A stretch of DNA of 64,000 bases, from assembly GCF_004353925.1 (NCBI RefSeq), contig NZ_SMOK01000008.1, positions 104,362 to 168,361 on the forward strand. Reading direction: 5' to 3'. A program made the position numbers and the translations under genes. Shown in pieces: positions 57,550 through 64,000 of this stretch; the stretch's first letter is position 1; every line of letters begins with the position of its first letter. This stretch comes from Pseudomonas sp. H9 (GTDB taxonomy: Bacteria > Pseudomonadota > Gammaproteobacteria > Pseudomonadales > Pseudomonadaceae). Below the pieces are notes generated by a model. That model saw only the letters and a list, made by a program, of their open reading frames with translations, was not told the DNA's origin and made no database searches.

Positions 57550-58432
57550 GCAGTGGCGAATCCTCAGGCAGATGCACGTTCAAGGCCGACGCCATCACTT
57601 CAAAGCGCAAGCTGTCGCCTTGCAGTGGCTCGCCATCCAGGTTGATGTCCAACCCTTGCGAACACTTGATTTCGACCCACGGCAGACGCGCCCGCACAAA
57701 CAGGTTTTCAAGGCCTAGCCCGTCGCTGAGCAGGCTTCGCAAGGTACCCACCACTTCTTGAGGGGCAGGTAAAATGCTGACCTCCAACAAGCCATCATCA
57801 ACCTGTGCCTGTGGACACAGTACATGCCCGCCTCCCGCTTGTCGGCCGTTGCCGATCCCCAGTGCCAGCAAGTCTCCTTGCCAATGGAAATCCGGGCCAT
57901 GCAAGTTCACCGAGGCGGCACTGAGTTCACTGAAGCGCGACAGCCCCGTGAACAGGTATGCCGCCGCGCCCAGCACTTTTTTCAGCTCTTCGGAGGTGTT
58001 GGCGGTCACCTGGCTACCAAACCCACCCGTGGCCATATTGAGAAACAGTTGATCGCCCACTCGCCCCAGGTCAATGACCTGGGCAGCGCTGTCCAACAGC
58101 TCGAGCGCTTGCTCAGGCTCCAGTGGCACACCTGCAGCCCGGGCAAAATCATTGGCCGTGCCTAGCGGCAGGAGCACCAGACTTGCCTCAGTACCCGCCT
58201 GCGCCATGGCTTCTGCGACATCACGCAAGGTGCCATCACCACCACCGGCCACTACATGTGAATACCCCGCTGCCACGGCCTCCCTTACCAGGCGGGCCGC
58301 GTCGCCAGCCTCCCAGGTCAGGCGTACATCCAACTGCCAGCCACGCTGACGCTGGGCGCCGACAGCCGCTCGCACTTGCTCGTTCATGGCCTGCTTGCCA
58401 TGCAGTATCAACAGCGCTTTTTGCTGCGTCAT
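57533..58432 (-). CDS. yegS: Lipid kinase YegS
   Basis: A 299-residue diacylglycerol-kinase-fold protein. GGGDGTLRDVAEAM (about 63-76) is the nucleotide site, LPLGTANDFARA the second motif, and LNMATGGFGSQVT and NLDGEPLQGD form the C-terminal lid. The length matches YegS, which phosphorylates phosphatidylglycerol in vitro. ATG 58432 (MTQQKALLILHGKQ). Confidence 0.95.
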   Translation of the reverse strand: MTQQKALLILHGKQAMNEQVRAAVGAQRQRGWQLDVRLTWEAGDAARLVREAVAAGYSHVVAGGGDGTLRDVAEAMAQAGTEASLVLLPLGTANDFARAAGVPLEPEQALELLDSAAQVIDLGRVGDQLFLNMATGGFGSQVTANTSEELKKVLGAAAYLFTGLSRFSELSAASVNLHGPDFHWQGDLLALGIGNGRQAGGGHVLCPQAQVDDGLLEVSILPAPQEVVGTLRSLLSDGLGLENLFVRARLPWVEIKCSQGLDINLDGEPLQGDSLRFEVMASALNVHLPEDSPLLSRRG

Positions 58433-58617
58433 GTGGCACCCCCAAAAAAAGATTCAACCCGCATCTGGACCGCCACAGCCGGGCATTTGCTCCCTGCGCG
58501 CGGGCTGCAAGACGAAGAAAATTGCCTTGTATTCACACAAATATCATTGAAAGGGAGCACGCCTGGGTGCATCATTCGACAAATATTTGGCCTTCACGGA
58601 CGATGCCGATGGAAAAA

Positions 58618-58631
58618 GTCATTTTATTGAC
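58618..58631. promoter_or_regulatory. FleQ-type palindrome upstream of mannose-nucleotide gene
   Basis: GTCATTTTATTGAC, with GTCA and TGAC arms and the ATTGAC half intact, is close to the FleQ consensus I recall (GTCAATAAATTGAC), 79 bp before the start codon. Single site, computational call only. Confidence 0.5.
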
Positions 58632-58709
58632 TCATGACGCAAACGCCTGCCAGGTTTCGATTTCCCTTTACCGCACTGTAGTCTCAGTGCCCTGACTCAA
58701 GGCTGTGAA

Positions 58710-60164
58710 ATGAGCGTTTTGATTCCCTGCATTATCGCCGGCGGAGCCGGCACTCGCCTTTGGCCGGTTTCCCGTGAAACCATGCCTAAACCTTTCATGC
58801 GCCTGCCCGACGGTCAGAGCCTGCTACAAAAGACCTTCGAACGCGCCCGTGCACTGCCCGGGGTCGAACGCGTGGTCACGGTCACCAACCGTGAAGTGTA
58901 TTTCCGCACGCTGGACGAGTACCGCCAGATGAACCAGGCCACCACGGCACTGGACTTCATCCTCGAACCCTTCGGCCGCAATACCGCCCCGGCCATTGCC
59001 GCTGCCGCCCTGCATTGTGCCAACCTGTACGGTGACGACGCTCAGCTCCTGGTACTGCCCGCCGATCACCTGATCAGCGACCTGCCTGCCTTTGAACACG
59101 CAGTCGAGCAAGCCCGTGAACTGGCGCAGGCTGGCTGGCTCACTACCTTTGGCCTGGTGCCCAGCCATGCCGAAACTGGCTTTGGCTACATTGAAAAGGG
59201 CCAGGCGCTGAACACCCAAGGCTACAAAGTGCAGTGTTTTGTCGAAAAACCCGACGCCGACACCGCCCAAGGTTACCTGGACGGCGGCCAACACCTGTGG
59301 AATGCCGGCATGTTCTGTATGCGTGTCGACGCGATTCTGGCCGAGCTGGATCGGCATGTGCCTGACCTGCTCGCCAGCGTCCAGCACTGTCTGCAACACA
59401 GCTCGCAGAAACAGGGCGAGCGCGAACTGCTGCTGGAACTCGACCCACAGACCTTCGAACGCGTACCGGACATCTCCATCGACTACGCCGTCATGGAATC
59501 CTCCAAGCAGGTGGCCGTGCTGCCCGCCGATCTGGGCTGGAGCGATATTGGCTGCTGGGAAGCGGTTCGCGGCTTGAAAGAGGCCGACCACAACGGTAAC
59601 CACTGCAATGGTGAGACCGTGCTGCACGACGTCTCCAACTGCTACATCGACTCGCCACGCCGCCTGGTGGGTGCCGTGGGCCTGGACAACCTGATCATCA
59701 TCGACACCCCTGACGCACTGCTGATTGCCGACGCAGCGCGCAGCCAGGAGGTCAAGGTGATTGCCCAGCAACTCAAACATCAGGGCCATGACGCCTATCG
59801 CCTGCACCGCACGGTGAACCGCCCGTGGGGCATGTACACCGTGCTGGAAGAAGGCCCGCGCTTCAAAATCAAACGCATTGTGGTGCGCCCGCAAGCGTCG
59901 CTGTCGCTGCAAATGCATCACCACCGCAGCGAACACTGGATCGTGGTCAGTGGCATGGCCTGTGTGACCAACGGTGATGACGAATTCTTGCTCGACACCA
60001 ACGAATCGACCTTTATCAAACCGGGGCGGGTACACCGCCTGACCAACCCCGGGGTGATCGACCTGGTCATGATCGAAGTACAAAGTGGCGAATATATGGG
60101 CGAGGACGACATCGTGCGCTTTACTGATATCTATGGACGCGCCCCGGAGCCAGCGAGCAACTGA
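58710..60164 (+). CDS. Bifunctional mannose-1-phosphate guanylyltransferase / mannose-6-phosphate isomerase
   Basis: A 484-residue type II enzyme supplying GDP-mannose. Guanylyltransferase half: IIAGGAGTRLWPVSRETMPK (8-27) with Arg/Lys for GTP, FGRNTAPAIA, FVEKPDA, WNAGMFCMR. Isomerase/cupin half from about 340: RPWGMYTVLEEGPRFKIKRI, SLQMHHHRSEHWIVVSG (metal ligands), IKPGRVHRLTNPG. AlgA, PslB and WbpW share this layout; a PslB-like role is favoured because the next gene is a PslH-like glycosyltransferase. ATG 58710; 63 bp to the next gene. Confidence 0.93.
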   Translation: MSVLIPCIIAGGAGTRLWPVSRETMPKPFMRLPDGQSLLQKTFERARALPGVERVVTVTNREVYFRTLDEYRQMNQATTALDFILEPFGRNTAPAIAAAALHCANLYGDDAQLLVLPADHLISDLPAFEHAVEQARELAQAGWLTTFGLVPSHAETGFGYIEKGQALNTQGYKVQCFVEKPDADTAQGYLDGGQHLWNAGMFCMRVDAILAELDRHVPDLLASVQHCLQHSSQKQGERELLLELDPQTFERVPDISIDYAVMESSKQVAVLPADLGWSDIGCWEAVRGLKEADHNGNHCNGETVLHDVSNCYIDSPRRLVGAVGLDNLIIIDTPDALLIADAARSQEVKVIAQQLKHQGHDAYRLHRTVNRPWGMYTVLEEGPRFKIKRIVVRPQASLSLQMHHHRSEHWIVVSGMACVTNGDDEFLLDTNESTFIKPGRVHRLTNPGVIDLVMIEVQSGEYMGEDDIVRFTDIYGRAPEPASN

Positions 60165-60227
60165 CACCCAGGCGCGTCCATTCATATCGGCATGCCGTTA
60201 CCCGCCTGGTAATAGAGGAAAGGGGTC

Positions 60228-61475
60228 ATGCGCGTACTCTGGACACTGCCTTACCTGCCCTGGCCAACCACCAGCGGCGGCAAAACCCGGCAATACCACC
60301 TGCTGCGCAACTTGGCGCAGCGGGGCCATCGAATCACCTTGCTGGTGCAATCGAAAGTACCGCCCAGCGAGGCGGCACGCCAGGCGCTCGAGCCCCTGCT
60401 TGAACGCCTGATAGTGCTACCCAGACGCCCCCTGCACAGCCCCTTGAACCTGCTCGCGGCGGTCTACGCTGGCTACCCGATGCGCGCCAGCGTGAACGGC
60501 CTGGCGCCGCACCTGCGCCATTGCTTCGAACAGCTGCTGGAAGAACGTTGGGACGTGATTCATATCGAGCACAGCTACAGCTTTCAGCCGTTCGAAAAGG
60601 CCCTGCAAGCCCGTCGCCTACCGTTTCTGCTCAGTGAACACACCATCGAATCGGTGTCTGGCGCCGCTCGCCACGACCGCCTGCCGTTGTGGCTGCGGCC
60701 ATTCAATGCGTTTGACCGTTGGCGCTATCGGCGCTGGGAAAACCGCGTGCTGAGCCAGGCCGAAGAAGTGGTTGCAGTCAGCCACAGGGATGTCGAGCAC
60801 ATCAGCCGCATGACCGGCTACCCTGCCTCACTGGTGGTCAATGGCGTGGATTGCGCGCACTACCAGGACATCCAGCCATCACCACGCAGCCAGCGCCTGT
60901 TGTTTGTCGGCAACTTCGAGTACAGCGCCAGCCTCGAAGCCATCGAGTGGGCACTGGAAGACATACTTCCGCAAGTCTGGCAGAGCAATCCCGCTGTGCG
61001 CCTGGCCGTGGTCGGACATGCCTTGCCGGAAAGCTGGAAAGCGCGCTGGAGCGACCCACGCATCGAATGGGTCGGCTACTTACCGGATTTGCGCGAGCTG
61101 CAACGTCATTCGGCGATTTTTTTCGCACCATTGCGTTATGGCGGCGGTTCGAAGATCAAGATCCTGGAGGCGATGGCCGCAGGGTTACCGGTAGTGACCA
61201 CACTCAAGGGCGCCTCCGGGTTGCAGCTAACCCATGGCGAACATTACTTGGGCAGCGATGACGCCGACCAACTGGCACTGATGATCACCCAGTTGCTTAA
61301 CCAGCCTTGGCGCATGTGTCAGTTGTCGCAGGCGGCGCGTCAGTTCGTTAACGACCGGCATGACTGGAGCATTGCTGCCGCCCAGCTGGAAAGCGTGCAT
61401 GCGCGCCTGAGTCAGCGCGCACCACTACCTGTCCAACTGAACGACAATAGCTTGCTCGGCCGTTCAGCCGAGTAA
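60228..61475 (+). CDS. GT4-family glycosyltransferase (PslH-like)
   Basis: A 415-residue GT-B enzyme of the GT4 family. Acceptor half: MRVLWTLPYLPWPTTSGGKT, then RQYHLLRNLAQRGHRITLLV. Donor half: LLFVGNFEYSASLEAIEWAL, GYLPDLRELQRHSAIFFAPL and the donor-binding GGGSKIKILEAMAAGLPVV. This amino terminus is what I recall for PslH of the Psl polysaccharide locus. Here it stands with only one partner gene, so donor (GDP-mannose is a guess) and product are unknown. ATG 60228 with GAGGAAAGG upstream. Its 3' end overlaps moeA by 12 bp, convergent. Confidence 0.85.
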   Translation: MRVLWTLPYLPWPTTSGGKTRQYHLLRNLAQRGHRITLLVQSKVPPSEAARQALEPLLERLIVLPRRPLHSPLNLLAAVYAGYPMRASVNGLAPHLRHCFEQLLEERWDVIHIEHSYSFQPFEKALQARRLPFLLSEHTIESVSGAARHDRLPLWLRPFNAFDRWRYRRWENRVLSQAEEVVAVSHRDVEHISRMTGYPASLVVNGVDCAHYQDIQPSPRSQRLLFVGNFEYSASLEAIEWALEDILPQVWQSNPAVRLAVVGHALPESWKARWSDPRIEWVGYLPDLRELQRHSAIFFAPLRYGGGSKIKILEAMAAGLPVVTTLKGASGLQLTHGEHYLGSDDADQLALMITQLLNQPWRMCQLSQAARQFVNDRHDWSIAAAQLESVHARLSQRAPLPVQLNDNSLLGRSAE

Positions 61476-62651
61476 CTCACTCAAGGGAATGAACTGCACA
61501 GTGTCGCCCTTGGCAGGCGTCGTGCCTTCGCGCACCTCCACCAGGCCTTCGGCCCAGGCGGCGCTGCGTAACACCCCAGAACTCTGGTTCTTGTAAATCA
61601 GCGCATGGCCCTGCTCCAGACGGGCACGCAGGTATTCGCGTCGATTGCCGGCTTTGGGCCAGTCGAAACCGGCAGGGACCGGAAAATGCAACGGCGTGAC
61701 ATCTTGCACCCCTTGGCGGCGCAGCAAGTACGGACGCGTCAACAAGCCAAAGGTAACCAGTGTCGACGCCGGGTTACCCGGCAGGCCAATCACCGGTACA
61801 CCATTGAAGTGACCGAAAGTCAGCGGCTTGCCCGGTTTGATTGCCAACTTCCACAGCGCCAGCTCACCCGCTTCGCGCAAAGCCAGGCCTAAATAGTCAG
61901 CCTCGCCTACCGACACGCCGCCGGTCGAGAGTATCAGGTCAACCTGCCCCAGCCCCTTCAGGCAATCACGGGTCTTGTGCAGGTCATCAGCAAGGATGCC
62001 CGCATCCACCACTTCACACCCCAGGCGCTGCAACCAACTGACCAACAGCCGTCGGTTACTGTTGTAGATTTGCCCGGGGCCCAACGGTAAACCTGGCTCA
62101 ACCAGCTCGTCACCAGTGGACAGCACCGCCACCTTGACCTTGCGCACCACCTTGAGCATGGCACAGCCGAGTGTCGCGGCCAGCCCCAACTCAATTGGCC
62201 CCAGACGGGTCCCGGCCGCCAGCACTGACTCTCCGGCACGGGTTTCCTGGCCTTGCGGGCGAATGTTCTGGCCAATGTGCAGCACCTCAGTGAAGTGCAC
62301 ACGCTGGTCGTCCAGCACCTCGGCGTTTTCCTGCATTTCGACGCAATCGGCACCCGGCGGCAACGGCGCCCCGGTGAAGATCCGTGCACAGGTGCCGACC
62401 TGCAGTGGCTCAGGAGCGTGACCAGCGAAAATGCGCTGGCTAACCGGCAACGCTTCGCCCTGCCAGTCCGCCAGCCGCAAGGCGTAGCCGTCCATGGCGC
62501 TGTTCGACCAAGGCGGCAGGTCCAGGCTTGCGATCAACTCTTCTGCCAGTACCCGCCCCTCAGCCTGCGCCAAAGTGACCTGCTCAGTCTCGACAATCGG
62601 TGCCGACTCAGCCAGTGCCAGCAAGCGTGCCAGTGCCTCTTCGACCGGCAT
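61464..62651 (-). CDS. moeA: Molybdopterin molybdenumtransferase MoeA
   Basis: A 395-residue MoeA inserting molybdate into adenylylated molybdopterin. Motifs: LPPWSNSAMDGYALR (about 40-54), RIFTGAPLPPGAD, VLSTGDELVEPG, LILSTGGVSVGEADYL and IGLPGNPASTLVTF. ATG 62651 is taken, with a GTG at 62666 as alternative; either leaves a short gap after moaB. The next gene in the unit. In PAO1 a mobA gene lies by this pair as I recall; none is seen here. Confidence 0.94.
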   Translation of the reverse strand: MPVEEALARLLALAESAPIVETEQVTLAQAEGRVLAEELIASLDLPPWSNSAMDGYALRLADWQGEALPVSQRIFAGHAPEPLQVGTCARIFTGAPLPPGADCVEMQENAEVLDDQRVHFTEVLHIGQNIRPQGQETRAGESVLAAGTRLGPIELGLAATLGCAMLKVVRKVKVAVLSTGDELVEPGLPLGPGQIYNSNRRLLVSWLQRLGCEVVDAGILADDLHKTRDCLKGLGQVDLILSTGGVSVGEADYLGLALREAGELALWKLAIKPGKPLTFGHFNGVPVIGLPGNPASTLVTFGLLTRPYLLRRQGVQDVTPLHFPVPAGFDWPKAGNRREYLRARLEQGHALIYKNQSSGVLRSAAWAEGLVEVREGTTPAKGDTVQFIPLSELLG

Positions 62652-62670
62652 CAGCCCAGTGTTCACAGGC

Positions 62671-63210
62671 TCAACCACGGCTAACGCAGGGCTCGGCCTG
62701 CTTGAGATGGGTGACGAAGTTGCAGGGACGATGACGGGCATCGAGCTGGTCGGCAAGAATCCCGTCCCAACCGGTGCGCACCGCGTTGGTCGAGCCAGGC
62801 AAGCAGCAGACCAGGGTGCCGTTGGCCAACCCGGCCAACGCGCGGGATTGAACGGTGGAGGTGCCGATATCGGCCAGGGAAATGTGGCGGAACAGCTCAC
62901 CGAAGCCATCGACTTGTTTGTCCAGCAGGCAGGCAACTGCTTCAGGCGTGCTGTCACGACCGGTAAAGCCGGTGCCACCAGTGATCAACACCACTTGCAC
63001 CTGCTCATCGGCAATCCAGGTGGCGACCTGGGCGCGAATCTTGTACAGATCGTCCTTGAGCAACACCCGCGCCGCAAGGCCGTGGCCGGCTTCGGTCAGA
63101 CGATCGACAAACACCTGGCCAGAGGTGTCGGTTTCCAGCGTGCGGGTATCACTGACCGTCAACACCGCAATATTCAGCGGCACAAAGGGTACATCTGCCT
63201 TGGCTTTCAT
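62671..63210 (-). CDS. moaB: Molybdenum cofactor biosynthesis protein MoaB
   Basis: A 179-residue MoaB/MogA-type protein. Core motifs: NIAVLTVSDTRTLETDTSGQ (about 13-32), VVLITGGTGFTGRDSTPEA with the nucleotide loop, and LPGSTNAVRTGWDGIL. It likely adenylylates molybdopterin ahead of MoeA. ATG 63210; followed by moeA after about 20 bp. Confidence 0.93.
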   Translation of the reverse strand: MKAKADVPFVPLNIAVLTVSDTRTLETDTSGQVFVDRLTEAGHGLAARVLLKDDLYKIRAQVATWIADEQVQVVLITGGTGFTGRDSTPEAVACLLDKQVDGFGELFRHISLADIGTSTVQSRALAGLANGTLVCCLPGSTNAVRTGWDGILADQLDARHRPCNFVTHLKQAEPCVSRG

Positions 63211-63396
63211 GGGACCTTGATCCTTTGGAGAGTATGGCCGGTGTTATATCACAGCCCTGCCCGCCTCGTGCTCGACAACGCGCTGTTGCAAGGCGGGCAA
63301 TCGTGTACGCACTGTCTATGCTGCTATGTACAGGGAACTTGCACCGTCACCATACGTCTCAAGGACATAACGCCCATCCTTTACTGGAGAAACAAA

Positions 63397-63618
63397 ATGA
63401 TTCAACGGACTCTTCCCGCATTCTTGCTCGCACTGGGCCTGGGTACACTGGCCGGCTGCGCCTCGCCCACCGTCATCACCTTGAACGACGGTCGAGAGAT
63501 CCAGGCAGTAGACACACCGCAGTACGATGATGAAACGGGCTTCTATGAGTTCGAGCAGCTCGACGGCAAGCTCACGCGCATCAACAAAGATCAGGTCCGT
63601 ACCGTCAAGGATCTTTGA
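63397..63618 (+). CDS. YgdI/YgdR-family small lipoprotein
   Basis: A 73-residue lipoprotein: signal with lipobox LAGC (Cys21) followed by the 50-residue YgdI/YgdR SH3-like domain, [20 protein letters not shown] and the closing [12 protein letters not shown]. The Asp/Asn-free +2 residue (Ala) favours outer-membrane sorting. Function unknown. ATG 63397 with TGGAGA upstream. Confidence 0.9.
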   Translation: MIQRTLPAFLLALGLGTLAGCASPTVITLNDGREIQAVDTPQYDDETGFYEFEQLDGKLTRINKDQVRTVKDL

Positions 63619-63678
63619 TCGCGGCGACCACCCGGAAGGGCTTGTCGAGGAGAACGAATTGAGTAATATTTTCTCCAT

Positions 63679-63755
63679 CGGAGTGTAGCGCAGCCAGGTA
63701 GCGCGTCTCGTTCGGGACGAGAAGGCCGCAGGTTCGAATCCTGTCTCTCCGACCA
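63679..63755 (+). tRNA. tRNA-Pro (anticodon CGG)
   Basis: 77 nt ending in encoded CCA. The acceptor starts C-G-G-A-G (C1-G72, a proline identity feature), anticodon stem TCTCG/CGAGA with loop TTCGGGA (anticodon CGG), and T arm GGTTCGAATCC. One U-U mismatch is seen in the acceptor stem. Confidence 0.93.
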
Positions 63756-63766
63756 ACTTACTCAGC

Positions 63767-63794
63767 AAAAAGCCCGCCCTTGTGCGGGCTTTTT
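63767..63794 (+). terminator. Rho-independent terminator after tRNA-Pro
   Basis: Stem AAAAAGCCCGC/GCGGGCTTTTT with loop CCTTGT, followed by GTTTT, 12 bases after the tRNA. Confidence 0.92.
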
Positions 63795-63803
63795 GTTTTG
63801 GGA

Positions 63804-64000
63804 TGTCCCGTCCTGAATAAGGTTTACACCTCCCATCCCGAATTTCCGGAGAGTCAGATGGAGCAAGGTGTAAAGCGCACACAGCGAGATTACTCGCTGT
63901 CTTTTAAATTGGCCGTCGTTGATCAGATCGAAAAAGGCGAACTGACCTACAAACAGGCCCAGGTGCGGTATGGCATCCAGGGTCGGTCGACGGTTCTGGT
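63804..64000 (+). mobile_element. Left part of an IS3-family insertion sequence
   Basis: TGTCCCGTCCTGAATAAGG at 63804 looks like a left inverted-repeat end beginning TG, 54 bases before the transposase OrfA start. The element continues past the window. The exact end and any target duplication cannot be fixed from one side. Confidence 0.65.
63858..64000 (+). CDS. IS3-family transposase OrfA (partial)
   Basis: The first 47 residues of a reading frame cut by the window edge: an amino-terminal helix-turn-helix with YSLSFKLAVVDQIEKGELTY followed by KQAQVRYGIQGRSTVL, the pattern of IS3/IS150-type OrfA DNA-binding domains. ATG 63858 with GGAGAG upstream. In this class OrfB is usually made by -1 frameshifting; that part lies beyond the window. 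Confidence 0.8.
   Translation, partial: MEQGVKRTQRDYSLSFKLAVVDQIEKGELTYKQAQVRYGIQGRSTVL

Overview
The window is a contiguous piece of a Pseudomonas chromosome, most likely from the P. putida group. The genus call rests on the gene set and order (tal-rssC-rssB-mlaA; copR-copS; lolCDE-PilZ-GDPD-sthA; gap-mfd-csiV; nagZ-ldt-psrA-lexA-sulA; topA-fadA-fadB; uup, slt; moeA-moaB), on the high-GC codon use, and on nine copies of the intergenic REP pair typical of this genus (core GGGGCAAGCCC). From memory, the order resembles two separate PAO1 blocks (about PA2796-PA2810 and PA2986-PA3031) joined near 20.6 kb. Nothing suggests a prophage, plasmid or CRISPR locus. The only mobile element is the start of an IS3-type insertion sequence at the right edge, just after a tRNA-Pro.

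Layout. 0-2.8 kb: an amino-acid oxidation unit (FAD dehydrogenase, RidA, YkvI-like membrane protein) with a divergent XRE-cupin regulator. 3-9.8 kb: TSUP exporter, alpha/beta hydrolase, Aer-like chemoreceptor, LysR regulator, an exported FMN alpha-hydroxyacid oxidase, and dusA. 10-17.8 kb: tal, a PhoD-like phosphatase, the RssB/RssC partner-switch pair, mlaA, a HAD protein without its catalytic residues, DUF4404 and queF. 17.8-20.5 kb: a copper locus (cupredoxin diverging from copRS, with a CopR-type box between). 20.6-28 kb: lolCDE, PilZ, GDPD, sthA, apbE. 28-36 kb: gap, mfd, csiV, SNF2 helicase. 36-40.5 kb: nagZ, ldt, psrA and the SOS unit lexA-sulA. 40.7-53.7 kb: topA, fadBA, a universal stress protein, uup, slt and a MOSC protein. 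53.8-57.5 kb: cheV, an Hpt-like protein and a NarL-type two-component pair. 57.5-63.6 kb: yegS, a two-gene polysaccharide unit (GDP-mannose synthesis plus a GT4 glycosyltransferase), moeA-moaB and a small lipoprotein.

How the parts connect. The best regulatory signals are two tandem LexA boxes before lexA, two 14-bp PsrA boxes sharing one base before psrA, a weaker pair with the same geometry before the fadBA operon, a CopR-type box between the cupredoxin gene and copR, and a FleQ-type palindrome before the mannose-nucleotide gene. The dehydrogenase-RidA-transporter set makes biochemical sense because the dehydrogenase releases imines that RidA hydrolyses. Most of the window is core chromosome. 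I do not see a clearly new multi-gene system. The least ordinary items are the dehydrogenase unit with an altered substrate pocket, the signal-peptide-bearing FMN oxidase, the degenerate HAD and Hpt proteins, and several structured or terminator-bearing intergenic regions.
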